Shown here: piece by piece, positions 15,859 through 26,836 of the stretch | How the letters are laid out: every line of letters begins with the position of its first letter | Numbering within the stretch: the stretch's first letter is position 1 | Assembly: GCA_944376805.1 (NCBI GenBank) | Contig: CALWDX010000057.1 | Coordinates: 1-35,070 of the forward strand | From: an uncultured Clostridia bacterium | Lineage (GTDB): Bacteria > Bacillota > Clostridia > Lachnospirales > CAG-274 | Length of the DNA: 35,070 nt | Reading direction: 5' to 3' | Notes under the pieces: generated by a model | What the model was told of the DNA's origin: nothing | The model's database searches: none | What the model saw: the letters and a program-made list of their open reading frames with translations, nothing else | Translations under genes and position numbers: made by a program

Positions 15859-17370
15859 ATGAAATTTTTAAATAGAGCACTAGCCTTAGGTTTAGGCTTA
15901 TCTATTTTTACAACAAGTGTTTATGCAGACCCTCTAGATTTTGGTGTTTTTGGAGGTATAACAGAGGGTAGAAAATTACCAAAAACAACAGAACAACTTT
16001 TACAAAACAATAAAAATACAAAAAATCAGTTAAAATCAACTTATAAAGAAATTATATTTTTAACAGGCACACCTAAAGAATACAATGGAAATATAACAAT
16101 AGATTCTAAAGCTACAAATTTATCTGATAAAGGTACTTATAAAGTGTCTTATAAAGTGGAAAATGGTGATACAACACCACCAGATATGACTATTGCTAGA
16201 AATATGGACTATAATGTTAATTATAGACAAGAAGAAAATCAAACTATAAAAGATTATGAAGTTTCTAAATGGACTGAAACTATAACAATAGATGGAAAAA
16301 CTTATACAATAGATGAAAAAGAATCAAAATCTTCTATAAGTATAATAGAAGATAAAACACCAGGTGTAACTTATTATAAAGGTGATGTTTCTCATAGAGC
16401 TGTATATACAGCAGGTGAAGAAAAAATAACTCAAGAAATAAGTGGTGTTATATATGGTTATAGTAGTGCTTGGTCTTCAACAGAAAGTCAAAAATTAAAT
16501 TGTACTATATCTACTAAAGATTGGCAAATGGAATATCAAGTAAGACCTAGTGTATCTGTTAACAAAACTTTAGAATATTCTAAAAATGAACCTACTGCTA
16601 TTAGTTTTGAAGGAAATTATAAAGAAGTAATGCAAAACAAAAGTGGTTTAAATTATAATGTGTATGTTATACCACCACAATTAACTTATACAACTCCAGC
16701 AAGTGGAAATGTTTCTATTCCTAGTTTTAATACTTTTGAACAACTTGTAGCACCAGATTTAAGTTATTTAAAAGGACATTTTGCTGAAGAAGATATTAAA
16801 AAAATGTTTAGTATGCAAGTTTTAACAGGTGACCCTAAATTTTATAAACCTAATCAATCAATAACAAGAGGTAAATTTGTAGAAATGCTTGTAAAGGCTG
16901 TAAAATTACCAATAGAAGATAATACAAAACCTAACAATAAAAAAGCACCTGTTGAAGTTGTATTTTCAGATGTTTTACCAGAAAATCCAGAATATAAATA
17001 TATTATGGCAGCTTATAAAGCAGGACTTACATCTGGTCAATTAAATGGTAAATTTGGTATAAATGAGCCTATAGAAAGACAAGAAGCGATTGTTCTTTTA
17101 CTTAGAGCTTTAGGGCTTGAACACTTAGGACTTGACCCTACACCTATTACACCTTTTGTAGATGATTCAGATATAGCAAGTTGGGCAAAAAGAGAACTTT
17201 ATGCTGCTAACAGAATTGGTATAATATCTGGTGATGCTGATGGAAAATTCCATCCAAAATTATTTATAAATAATGCAGAAGCTGCTGCTATTATTAATAG
17301 ATTAATAAATTATATGAGATATGATATGCAAGTAGATTATACAGAAAATATAGTTAATTTTGCAGATTAA
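15859..17370 (+). CDS. Exported protein with C-terminal SLH domains
   Basis: A 503-residue protein with a signal peptide (MKFLNRALALGLGLSIFTTS, cleavage after VYA). Residues about 30-295 form an unrecognised beta-rich region with repeated T/S-I-T-I-D patterns. Three SLH repeats make up about 300-490: EEDIKKMFSMQVLTGD with SITRGKFVEMLVKA, then YKYIMAAYKAGLTSG with IERQEAIVLLLRALG, then DIASWAKRELYAANRIGIISGD with INNAEAAAIINRLI. The SLH block is C-terminal here and N-terminal in the gene before it. AGGAG precedes the ATG. The pair may share a transcript, broken by the 42-bp palindrome, and a terminator follows. Confidence 0.83.
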   Translation: MKFLNRALALGLGLSIFTTSVYADPLDFGVFGGITEGRKLPKTTEQLLQNNKNTKNQLKSTYKEIIFLTGTPKEYNGNITIDSKATNLSDKGTYKVSYKVENGDTTPPDMTIARNMDYNVNYRQEENQTIKDYEVSKWTETITIDGKTYTIDEKESKSSISIIEDKTPGVTYYKGDVSHRAVYTAGEEKITQEISGVIYGYSSAWSSTESQKLNCTISTKDWQMEYQVRPSVSVNKTLEYSKNEPTAISFEGNYKEVMQNKSGLNYNVYVIPPQLTYTTPASGNVSIPSFNTFEQLVAPDLSYLKGHFAEEDIKKMFSMQVLTGDPKFYKPNQSITRGKFVEMLVKAVKLPIEDNTKPNNKKAPVEVVFSDVLPENPEYKYIMAAYKAGLTSGQLNGKFGINEPIERQEAIVLLLRALGLEHLGLDPTPITPFVDDSDIASWAKRELYAANRIGIISGDADGKFHPKLFINNAEAAAIINRLINYMRYDMQVDYTENIVNFAD

Positions 17371-17396
17371 TTATAAAATTAATATTAAATAATTTT

Positions 17397-17425
17397 AGGT
17401 TGTAGGTATTTGCCTACAACCTTTC
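17397..17425 (+). terminator. Terminator after the SLH gene pair
   Basis: AGGTTGTAGG (17397-17406) pairs perfectly with CCTACAACCT (17413-17422) around a six-base loop. The T-tail is short (TTTC), so efficiency may be moderate. Confidence 0.7.
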
Positions 17426-17449
17426 AAAAAATATAATTTACTACATATA

Positions 17450-17478
17450 TTGACATCTAATATTTATAGTAATATAAT
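17450..17478 (+). promoter_or_regulatory. Consensus sigma-A promoter of pyrG
   Basis: TTGACA (17450-17455), 17 bases, TATAAT (17473-17478): a perfect match to consensus. No pyrG attenuation leader with an initial GGG run is evident in the short 5' region. Confidence 0.82.
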
Positions 17479-17512
17479 TAATAAGTTATGATAAAATTAA
17501 GAAAAAATTTAA

Positions 17513-19138
<1,626 letters not shown>

Positions 19139-19175
19139 ACATATATTTACAATATTTTAGGTTTTGGAGGTAAAT

Positions 19176-20570
19176 ATGGAAAAAAATATGGAAAAAATAG
19201 TTGCACTTGCTAAATCAAGAGGTTTTGTATATGCTGGTTCTGAAATATATGGTGGACTTGCTAATACTTGGGATTATGGACCTTTAGGTGTTGAACTTAA
19301 AAATAATGTTAAAAAAGCTTGGTGGAGAAAGTTTATACAAGAAAGTGAATATAATGTAGGTGTAGACTGTGCTATACTTATGAACCCTCAAGTTTGGGTT
19401 GCTTCTGGACATGTTGGAGGATTTAGTGACCCTTTAATGGACTGTAAAGAGTGTCACGAACGTTTTAGAGCAGATAAAATAATTGAAGATTATATGGCAC
19501 AAAATAATATTAGTGGTAACCCTGATAGTATGAGCCACCAACAAATGAAAGATTTTATAAATGAGCATAATATAGGTTGTCCTACTTGTGATGCTCATAA
19601 TTTTACAGATATTAGAGAATTTAATCTTATGTTTAAAACTCACGCAGGTGTTACAGAAGATAGTAAAAATGTTGTTTATCTTAGACCAGAAACTGCTCAA
19701 GGTATATTTGTAAATTTTAAAAATGTTCAAAGAACTACTAGAAAAAAAATACCTTTTGGTATAGGACAAATAGGTAAATCTTTTAGAAATGAAATTACAC
19801 CAGGTAATTTTACATTTAGAACAAGAGAATTTGAACAAATGGAACTCGAATTTTTCTGCAAACCAGGTACAGAAATGGAATGGTTTAACTATTGGAAAGA
19901 CTATTGTATGAATTGGTTAAAATCACTTAATATTAGTGAAGAAAATGTTTGGTTTAGAGACCACGACCAAGAAGAACTTTCTCATTATAGTAATGCTACA
20001 ACAGATATTGAATACAAATTCCCATTTGGTAAAGGTGAACTTTGGGGAATTGCTTCAAGAACAGATTTTGACCTTAAACAACATAGTGAACATAGTGGAG
20101 AAACATTAGAATATTTTGACCCTACAACTAATGAAAAATATGTTCCTTATTGTATAGAGCCTTCTTTAGGAGCTGATAGAGTTACACTTGCATTTTTGTG
20201 TGAAGCATATGATGAAGAAACTCTTACAGATGATAAAGGTAAAGAAGATATTAGAACTGTTTTACGTTTCCACCCAGCTATTGCACCTATAAAAGTTGGT
20301 ATATTACCATTATCTAAAAAATTGAATGATGAAGCATTAAAAATTTATCATAACTTAAGTAAACATTTTAACTGTGAATATGATGATACTGGTAGTATAG
20401 GTAAAAGATATAGAAGACAAGATGAAATAGGCACACCTTTCTGTGTTACTTATGATTTTGACAGCTTAGAAGATGGTTGTGTAACTATTCGTCATAGGGA
20501 TAGTATGGAACAAGAACGTATTAAAATTGATGAATTATTAAATTATATAAGTGAAAGATTAGAATTTTAA
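19176..20570 (+). CDS. glyQS: Glycyl-tRNA synthetase, single-chain type
   Basis: A 464-residue class II synthetase of the homodimeric type used by Gram-positive bacteria, archaea and eukaryotes. It begins [21 protein letters not shown] with WDYGPLG. A zinc-ribbon-like insertion carries CKEC near residue 91 and CPTC near 135. Motif 2 is [21 protein letters not shown]. Motif 3 is [14 protein letters not shown]. The C-terminal anticodon-binding domain starts at [11 protein letters not shown] chose the ATG at 19176, 4 bases after GGAGGT; a TTG at 19164 would add four residues across the ribosome site. It probably shares the pyrG promoter, and no T-box is seen before it. Confidence 0.96.
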   Translation: MEKNMEKIVALAKSRGFVYAGSEIYGGLANTWDYGPLGVELKNNVKKAWWRKFIQESEYNVGVDCAILMNPQVWVASGHVGGFSDPLMDCKECHERFRADKIIEDYMAQNNISGNPDSMSHQQMKDFINEHNIGCPTCDAHNFTDIREFNLMFKTHAGVTEDSKNVVYLRPETAQGIFVNFKNVQRTTRKKIPFGIGQIGKSFRNEITPGNFTFRTREFEQMELEFFCKPGTEMEWFNYWKDYCMNWLKSLNISEENVWFRDHDQEELSHYSNATTDIEYKFPFGKGELWGIASRTDFDLKQHSEHSGETLEYFDPTTNEKYVPYCIEPSLGADRVTLAFLCEAYDEETLTDDKGKEDIRTVLRFHPAIAPIKVGILPLSKKLNDEALKIYHNLSKHFNCEYDDTGSIGKRYRRQDEIGTPFCVTYDFDSLEDGCVTIRHRDSMEQERIKIDELLNYISERLEF

Positions 20571-20586
20571 TTAATTATTTAGTATT

Positions 20587-20622
20587 AAGGTGTGATAAAC
20601 TTATATTTATCATACCTTTTTT
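20587..20622 (+). terminator. Terminator after glyQS
   Basis: A 13-bp stem with one G-T pair (20587-20599 with 20606-20618), a six-base loop and a run of T to 20622. Confidence 0.87.
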
Positions 20623-20644
20623 ACTAATAAATTATAAAAATATA

Positions 20645-20673
20645 TTGAATTACTTTAAAATAGATATTATAAT
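20645..20673 (+). promoter_or_regulatory. Sigma-A promoter of the aldo/keto reductase gene
   Basis: TTGAAT (20645-20650), 17 bases, TATAAT (20668-20673), about 40 bases before the start codon. Confidence 0.7.
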
Positions 20674-20714
20674 TATAATAATAAATTACTATATAGATAA
20701 AAGGGGGCTTTTTT

Positions 20715-21626
20715 ATGAATTTAGGAAGTAGTAATATTAATGTTTCTGCTATATCTTTAGGTTGTATGAGAATAAATGGTTTAGAAGAAACACAAGCACA
20801 AAAGTTAGTTGAAAAGGCTTTTGATTTAGGTATAAACTTTTTTGACCACGCAGATATATATGGTAAAGGTGAATGTGAAGAAATATTTGGAAGAATATTA
20901 AAAAATTCATCTATAAAAAGAGAGGATATAATTATTCAGTCTAAATGTGGTATTGTACCTGGAAAAATGTTTGATTTTTCTAAAGAGCATATTTTAAATT
21001 CTGTTGATGGAATTTTAAAAAGACTTGATACAGATTATTTAGATGTTTTATTATTACATAGACCAGATACACTTGTAGAACCTGAAGAAGTTAGTGAAGC
21101 ATTTGATACTTTATATAAACAAGGTAAAGTAAAAGCTTTTGGTGTATCTAATCAAAACTCTATGCAAATAGAACTTTTAAAAAAATATTTAAAACAAGAT
21201 ATAGTAGCAAATCAATTACAATTTAGTATACCACACTCTAGTATGATAAGTGCAGGTCTTGAAGTTAATATGGCAACAGATGGTGCTATAAATAGAGATG
21301 GTAGTATATTAGACTATTGTAGACTTAATAATATTACTATACAAGCTTGGTCGCCTTTTCAATATGGATTTTTTGAGGGTGTATTTTTAAATAGTGAAAA
21401 ATATAAAGAACTTAATGAAGTTATAGATGATTTAGCTAAAAAATACAATGTTTCAAATATGGCAATAGCTACTGCTTGGATATTAAGACATCCAGCTAAT
21501 ATGCAAGTTATTGTAGGGACAACTAATGTAGATAGATTAGAGGCTATATGTGAAGCGACTAATATAACTTTAACTAGAGAAGAATGGTATAAATTATATA
21601 TTTCTGCAGGACATATTTTACCTTAA
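20715..21626 (+). CDS. Aldo/keto reductase (YdhF-like)
   Basis: A 303-residue AKR-fold oxidoreductase resembling YdhF and AKR11/12-type enzymes. It begins NLGSSNINVSAISLGCMR. The catalytic D and Y are in FFDHADIYGKGECEEIFG, K in QSKCGI, and H in DVLLLHRPD. The NADPH-binding end is VIVGTTNVDRL. It is a different subgroup from the 272-residue enzyme near 4 kb, with low mutual similarity. It has its own promoter and a GGGGGC ribosome site. The substrate cannot be told. Confidence 0.9.
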   Translation: MNLGSSNINVSAISLGCMRINGLEETQAQKLVEKAFDLGINFFDHADIYGKGECEEIFGRILKNSSIKREDIIIQSKCGIVPGKMFDFSKEHILNSVDGILKRLDTDYLDVLLLHRPDTLVEPEEVSEAFDTLYKQGKVKAFGVSNQNSMQIELLKKYLKQDIVANQLQFSIPHSSMISAGLEVNMATDGAINRDGSILDYCRLNNITIQAWSPFQYGFFEGVFLNSEKYKELNEVIDDLAKKYNVSNMAIATAWILRHPANMQVIVGTTNVDRLEAICEATNITLTREEWYKLYISAGHILP

Positions 21627-21727
21627 TGATTATATAAACAATTTATTATAAAAAACTTACAAAAAAAGACAATAAATTTTAAAAAAATATAGTATTTTCA
21701 TAAAATTTAAAAAAGTTAAAAAAAATA

Positions 21728-21756
21728 TTGCCTTTTTTATAAAAAGTTAGTATAAT
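21728..21756 (+). promoter_or_regulatory. Sigma-A promoter of guaB
   Basis: TTGCCT (21728-21733), 17 bases, TATAAT (21751-21756). The leader is only about 25 bases, too short for a purine riboswitch. Confidence 0.65.
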
Positions 21757-21787
21757 TTTAAAAAATATTTTAAGGAGATAAAAGAAA

Positions 21788-23299
21788 ATGGCTTTTTATT
21801 ATGATGAACCTTCAAGAACTTTTAGTGAATATTTATTAGTACCTGGGTATTCTTCAACAGAATGTATACCAGATAATGCAAGTTTGAAAACACCTGTTGT
21901 AAAATATAGAAAAGGTGAAGAAGAACCAAGTTTAACAATGAATATACCTTTAGTATCTGCTATTATGCAAGCTGTATCTGATGATAAAATGGCAATAGCA
22001 CTTGCTAAAGAGGGTGGTATATCTTTTATATATGGCTCACAAAGTGTTAAAGACCAAGCTGATATGGTAAGACGTGTTAAATCCCATAAAGCTGGTTTTG
22101 TTCCTAGTACATCAAATATTAAACCAGATGATACTTTAGAAGATATATTAAAACTTAAAGAAAAAACAGGACATTCTACTGTTGCTGTAACAGATGATGG
22201 TACTGCTACAGGCAAACTTTTAGGTATTGTAACAAGTAGGGATTATAGAGTTAGTCGTATGGATAAATCTACAAAAGTTAGAGAATTTATGACACCTATT
22301 GAAAATATGATTTATGCTGATGAAACTACTACTTTAAAAGAAGCTAATGATATTATTTGGGATAAAAAAGTAAATTCTTTACCTATTGTTAATAAAGAAC
22401 AAAGATTAGTAGCTTTTGTATTTAGAAAAGACTATCATTCACATAAAGAAAACCCACTTGAGTTATTAGATAACAATAAAAGTTATATAGTAGGTGCTGG
22501 TATTAATACTAGGGATTATGCTGAACGTGTTCCAGCTTTAGTTGAAGCAGGTGCAGATGTATTATGTATAGATTCATCTGAAGGTTTTAGTGAATGGCAA
22601 AGAATTACTATTAATTGGATTAGAGAAAAATATGGTGATACTGTTAAAGTTGGTGCAGGTAATGTTGTAGATAGAGAAGGCTTTAGATTTTTAGCTGAAG
22701 CAGGTGCTGACTTTATTAAAATTGGTATTGGTGGCGGTTCAATATGTATTACTAGAGAACAAAAAGGTATTGGTAGAGGACAAGCTACATCTGTTATAGA
22801 AGTTGCTAAAGCTAGAGACGAATATTTTAAAGAAACAGGTGTATATATTCCTATTTGTTCTGATGGTGGTATAGTACAAGATTATCATATTACTTTAGCT
22901 CTTGCTATGGGTTGTGATTTCTGTATGTTAGGTAGATATTTCTCAAGATTTGAAGAAAGCCCTACAAATAAAGTTATTGTTAATGGTAATTATATGAAAG
23001 AATATTGGGGCGAAGGTTCTGCTCGTGCTAGAAACTGGCAAAGATATGATATGGGTGGAGAAAGTAAACTTTCTTTTGAAGAAGGTGTAGACTCTTATGT
23101 ACCATATGCTGGTAAACTTAAAGACAACCTTGCTTTAACTCTTAGTAAAGTGAAACATACTATGTGTAACTGTGGTGCATTATCAATAGAAGAATTACAA
23201 CAAAAAGCTAAAATAACATTAGTTTCATCTACAAGTATTATTGAAGGTGGAGCTCATGACGTTGTATTAAAAGATAAAAATGCAACACCAGTACAATAA
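21788..23299 (+). CDS. guaB: IMP dehydrogenase, diverged clostridial subtype
   Basis: A 503-residue TIM-barrel enzyme with a pair of CBS domains at about residues 115-230, which oxidises IMP to XMP in guanine nucleotide synthesis. The substrate loop reads [20 protein letters not shown], with the catalytic cysteine near residue 319, in place of the usual GPGSICTTR. The flap holds QRYDMGGES, keeping an Arg-Tyr pair, then [15 protein letters not shown]. The opening, [17 protein letters not shown], is shared with many Lachnospiraceae-type sequences (from memory). A GMP reductase role is possible in principle, but the CBS pair and flap favour IMP dehydrogenase. AAGGAG precedes the ATG, and a terminator follows. 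Confidence 0.88.
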   Translation: MAFYYDEPSRTFSEYLLVPGYSSTECIPDNASLKTPVVKYRKGEEEPSLTMNIPLVSAIMQAVSDDKMAIALAKEGGISFIYGSQSVKDQADMVRRVKSHKAGFVPSTSNIKPDDTLEDILKLKEKTGHSTVAVTDDGTATGKLLGIVTSRDYRVSRMDKSTKVREFMTPIENMIYADETTTLKEANDIIWDKKVNSLPIVNKEQRLVAFVFRKDYHSHKENPLELLDNNKSYIVGAGINTRDYAERVPALVEAGADVLCIDSSEGFSEWQRITINWIREKYGDTVKVGAGNVVDREGFRFLAEAGADFIKIGIGGGSICITREQKGIGRGQATSVIEVAKARDEYFKETGVYIPICSDGGIVQDYHITLALAMGCDFCMLGRYFSRFEESPTNKVIVNGNYMKEYWGEGSARARNWQRYDMGGESKLSFEEGVDSYVPYAGKLKDNLALTLSKVKHTMCNCGALSIEELQQKAKITLVSSTSIIEGGAHDVVLKDKNATPVQ

Positions 23300-23312
23300 T
23301 AATTTTAAAATT

Positions 23313-23339
23313 AGGCTAAAGTATTATCTTTAGCCTTTT
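23313..23339 (+). terminator. Terminator after guaB
   Basis: AGGCTAAAG (23313-23321) pairs with CTTTAGCCT (23328-23336), a perfect 9-bp stem followed by TTTTG. The T-run is short. Confidence 0.75.
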
Positions 23340-23481
23340 GTTTGTTTAAAAAACTAATATAAGTAAATTTTATAAATTATATAACAAATAAATATATTGT
23401 ATTTATTGATTTTAACAATGAAATATGGTAAACTTATAAAAGTTTTAAAAAAATGTTTTATTTTAAGAAAGGGATAAAATT

Positions 23482-24249
23482 ATGTTTAGAGAAGAAATAG
23501 AAGAAGTTTCAAAATCAGCATATAAAAAAGTATCTCTATTAAAAAACAATACAATAGGGTATTTTTTTGCTGCTATTCTTGCAGGTATTTATGTTGCACT
23601 TGGAGTTGTGTTTGCTTTTAGTGTAGGAGCTATGATGCAGGAGTTTTCAGGTTATAAATTAATTGTTGGTATATGTTTTAGTGTTGCTTTAAGTTTATGT
23701 GCTATGGCAGGTGCTGAACTTTTTACAGGTAACAATTTTGTTATGGCTGTTGGAGCTACTAAAAAAACTATAACTTGGGCAGATGCAATAAAATTATGGG
23801 TTATGTGTTATTTAGGTAATATAGTTGGTTCTTTAATAGTAGTTTTATTATTTTATTTAGGTGGATTTTTAAAGACAGATTACTTATCAGAATTTTTTGT
23901 TTATACAGCTAATTCTAAAATAAATCTTGCACCTATTGAAATTATTTCAAGAGCTATTATGTGTAATATTCTTGTTTGTCTTGCTACTTGGTGTGGTTAT
24001 AGATGTAAAACAGAAAGTGGTAAACTTATAATGATTTTTTGGTGTATAATTGCCTTTGTAACTTCTAGTTTTGAACATAGTGTTGCAAATATGAGTTTAT
24101 TAGTTATTGGTTTAATAAGCCCTAATTCAGATATAGCTTTAAGTGGCATTTTATATAATATATCTTTGGCTACTATTGGTAACTTAATAGGTGGAGCTAT
24201 ATTTTTAACAGTACCATATTTATTTGTTGCTAGTAAAGATAAAAAATAA
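23482..24249 (+). CDS. Formate/nitrite transporter family protein
   Basis: A 255-residue, six-helix FNT channel (FocA/NirC family). The family marks are present: AAILAGIYVALGVVFAFSVG, then AGAELFTGNNFVMAVGA with the channel-lining segment, WVMCYLGNIVGS, RAIMCNILVCLATWCGY, and SFEHSVANMSLL, in which the conserved histidine lies. FNT proteins form pentamers in the membrane and move formate, nitrite, hydrosulfide or lactate. In a fermenting anaerobe formate is most likely. No pfl or nitrite reductase gene is nearby to settle it. AAAGGGA precedes the ATG, and a terminator follows. Confidence 0.92.
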   Translation: MFREEIEEVSKSAYKKVSLLKNNTIGYFFAAILAGIYVALGVVFAFSVGAMMQEFSGYKLIVGICFSVALSLCAMAGAELFTGNNFVMAVGATKKTITWADAIKLWVMCYLGNIVGSLIVVLLFYLGGFLKTDYLSEFFVYTANSKINLAPIEIISRAIMCNILVCLATWCGYRCKTESGKLIMIFWCIIAFVTSSFEHSVANMSLLVIGLISPNSDIALSGILYNISLATIGNLIGGAIFLTVPYLFVASKDKK

Positions 24250-24260
24250 TTTACATATAA

Positions 24261-24298
24261 AAGTGTATTTAACTTTAATAGTTAAGTATACTTTTTTT
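24261..24298 (+). terminator. Terminator after the FNT gene
   Basis: A 14-bp stem with two G-T pairs (24261-24274 with 24280-24293) and a five-base loop, then a T-run to 24298. Confidence 0.88.
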
Positions 24299-24385
24299 CT
24301 TTACAAAAATTTGATTGTATATTTTTAAATATAATGATAAAATATAATAAAAAATTTATAGAAAATTAAAAAAAGAGGTAAAAAT

Positions 24386-25081
24386 ATGTCTTATTGTATA
24401 TATGTAATAGAAGATGATAGAAATATAGCAGAACTTTTAGAAATTGCTTTAAAAACTTATGGCTATAATGTTTTATTATTTGAAAATGGTGAAGATGCTA
24501 TAAAAATGTTAAATAAAAAAAATCCAGATTTAATATTATGTGATATTATGTTACCAAGTATGGATGGTATAGAATTTGTTTCTATTATAAGAAAAAATAA
24601 TATGTTTAAAAAAATACCTATTATGATGCTTACAGCTAAAGATAGTGAATTAGATAAAATAAAAGGCTTAGATAGTGGTGCAGATGACTATATAACAAAA
24701 CCATTTAGTGTTATGGAGGTAATGGCTAGAATAAGAGTACAATTTAGAAAAATGGAACAATTTAAACCAGATATAAAAGAAGAAACAGAAATAATAGAAT
24801 TGGGTATTATAAAAATTAATAAATTATTAAGAGAAGTTTTTGTAGAAAATAATTTAGTAGAATTAACTTTTAAAGAATATGAACTTTTAAATTATCTTAT
24901 AAAAAATAAAAATAAGCCTTTATCAAGAGAAGAAATATTAAATAATGTATGGGGATATGATTATTTAGGAGAAACTAGAACAGTTGATATACACATAAAA
25001 ACAATTAGAAAAAAACTTTTAAATGCTGAAGATTATATTAAAACTGTAAGAGGCATAGGATATAAAATAAGTGAAAAATAG
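24386..25081 (+). CDS. OmpR/PhoB-family response regulator
   Basis: A 231-residue response regulator. The receiver domain (about residues 3-118) has the acidic pocket E9-D10-D11, the phosphoacceptor D53 in LCDIMLPS, T83 in MLTA and K105 in TKPF. The winged-helix DNA-binding domain (about 135-230) ends TVRGIGYKIS, with LTFKEYELLNYL and TVDIHIKTIRKKL. AGAGGT precedes the ATG. The partner kinase starts 10 bases downstream. The PhoB/PhoR-like layout suggests control of phosphate or wall genes, but the stimulus cannot be told from the sequence. Confidence 0.93.
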   Translation: MSYCIYVIEDDRNIAELLEIALKTYGYNVLLFENGEDAIKMLNKKNPDLILCDIMLPSMDGIEFVSIIRKNNMFKKIPIMMLTAKDSELDKIKGLDSGADDYITKPFSVMEVMARIRVQFRKMEQFKPDIKEETEIIELGIIKINKLLREVFVENNLVELTFKEYELLNYLIKNKNKPLSREEILNNVWGYDYLGETRTVDIHIKTIRKKLLNAEDYIKTVRGIGYKISEK

Positions 25082-25091
25082 GTGATATAAT

Positions 25092-26741
25092 TTGAAAAAA
25101 TTTATTGTTAAAGTATATATAATTATAACATTATTAATATTAATTTTATCAACTATAACATTAATATCTTTTAATATAGCTGACTTAATGAAAAATGAAG
25201 AAAAAACTATAATATCAATATTAAATATAATTGAAAATTTACAAGAAAATAATTTGGGGAATGAAATAAATAATATATTAAATAAATTTAATTTAAAAAG
25301 AAAAGTCATAAATAAAGATAATACTGAAATTTTTGAAAAATATTCAAATATAGTAAAAAATAAAAAAGAAAGTTTATCATATGATAATAAAGTTTTATAT
25401 TATGTAAAAGAATATGATAAAAATATTATATTATTATATAAAAATTTTAATCTTTCACAAATTTTAATAAGAAATGGTTTAACTTGTATTTTTATAATAT
25501 TATTAATAGCTATTATACTATATATATTATTAAAAAAATATTTATATAAAAATATAATTTTACCTTTAGAAGAAATATCTAAAGAAATACCAAAACTAAA
25601 AAATAAAAATAAACATATTGCTTTTAAAAACTATAAATTTGAAGAAATTAATTGTATATGTAAAGAAATTATAAATATACAAAATGATTTACAAAATATA
25701 GGTGATATGTTAAAAATAGAAAAAAATAAAATTGATTATATATTAGATAATATGACAGAAGGCTTTGTTTTATTTGATAAAAATAAAAATGTTTTTGCAA
25801 TAAATAAGATGGCAAAAAAAATATTAAATTATGATAAAAATAATTTAGGTGAAAATATTTTATATTATACACAAAATATAAAATTACTAGAAAATATTGA
25901 TAAAGCATTATCCACTAATCAAAAAAGTATTTTCGATATAAAAACAGAAGATAATAAAACATATAGTATTCATATTAGTAAAATACAGAAAGGTATATTT
26001 GAAAATGGTATAGGTGGTATAATAATGCTTATAATAGATGTTACAGCTGAACGAGAAAGTGAAAAATTAAAACAAGAATTTTTTTCTAATGTTTCTCATG
26101 AATTAAAAACACCTATAACTTCTATACAAGGTTATGCAGAACTTTTATATAATGATTTTGCTATATCTAAAGAACAAGAGAAAGAATTTTTAAAAATAAT
26201 ACAAAAAGAAAGTAGTAATATAACAAATCTTATTAATAATATATTAACTATATCTAAATTAGAAAATAAAGAAATAGAAATAAATAAATCTGATATAAAA
26301 ATTAAAACAATTGTAGATGAAATAATTAACTCAACTAAACCTATGTGTATAGAACAAAATATTAATATTATAAATAAGTGTGAAGATATAACAATGTTTG
26401 CTGATTATAAAAAGATACATCAACTTTTTAATAATCTTGTTGTTAATGCAATAAAATATAATAAAACTAATGGATATGTAGAAATAAATTGTTATAAAGA
26501 TGAAAAAAATATTAATATTTTGATAAAAGATTCTGGAATAGGAATTCCTCTTGTAGATAGAAATAGAATTTTTGAAAGATTTTATCGTGTTGAAAAAGGT
26601 AGAAGTAAGGCTTTAGGTGGTACTGGATTAGGTCTTTCTATTGTTAAACATATTGTAAAATATTATAATGGTAAAATTAAAGTTAAAAGTACTGAAGGGT
26701 TTGGAAGTGAATTTATTATAAAAATACCAATTATTAAATAA
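25092..26741 (+). CDS. PhoR-like sensor histidine kinase
   Basis: A 549-residue membrane sensor kinase. Two membrane segments (about residues 5-29 and 126-150) flank a short extracellular domain of about 95 residues that matches no known sensor. A HAMP-like linker and a PAS domain (about 205-320) follow. The kinase core has the H-box FFSNVSHELKTPITS (H336), the N-box LFNNLVVNAIKYN, then DSGIGIP, FERFYRVEKGRS and GGTGLGLSIVKHIV. The start is TTG at 25092, 7 bases after AGGTG. It is paired with the response regulator upstream. The wall-modifying deacetylase downstream has its own promoter and may be a target. Confidence 0.92.
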   Translation: MKKFIVKVYIIITLLILILSTITLISFNIADLMKNEEKTIISILNIIENLQENNLGNEINNILNKFNLKRKVINKDNTEIFEKYSNIVKNKKESLSYDNKVLYYVKEYDKNIILLYKNFNLSQILIRNGLTCIFIILLIAIILYILLKKYLYKNIILPLEEISKEIPKLKNKNKHIAFKNYKFEEINCICKEIINIQNDLQNIGDMLKIEKNKIDYILDNMTEGFVLFDKNKNVFAINKMAKKILNYDKNNLGENILYYTQNIKLLENIDKALSTNQKSIFDIKTEDNKTYSIHISKIQKGIFENGIGGIIMLIIDVTAERESEKLKQEFFSNVSHELKTPITSIQGYAELLYNDFAISKEQEKEFLKIIQKESSNITNLINNILTISKLENKEIEINKSDIKIKTIVDEIINSTKPMCIEQNINIINKCEDITMFADYKKIHQLFNNLVVNAIKYNKTNGYVEINCYKDEKNINILIKDSGIGIPLVDRNRIFERFYRVEKGRSKALGGTGLGLSIVKHIVKYYNGKIKVKSTEGFGSEFIIKIPIIK

Positions 26742-26778
26742 TTTTATGTAAAAATTAATAGAAAAATGAAAGAATATG

Positions 26779-26787
26779 TGTTATAAT
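26779..26787 (+). promoter_or_regulatory. Extended -10 promoter of the deacetylase gene
   Basis: TGTTATAAT (26779-26787) gives an extended -10 about 50 bases before the start codon. A matching -35 is poor. Confidence 0.45.
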
Positions 26788-26836
26788 TAGAAATAATTAA
26801 ATAAATTGACTGAAAATAAGATTAGAGGTAGAGAGT

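Noticed and set aside
19434..19838. 134-residue minus-strand ORF inside glyQS
   Set aside because: It is a shadow of the glyQS frame, with no ribosome site and a low-complexity product.
21627..21787. Purine riboswitch before guaB
   Set aside because: The leader is about 25 bases after a clear promoter, and no conserved purine core is visible.
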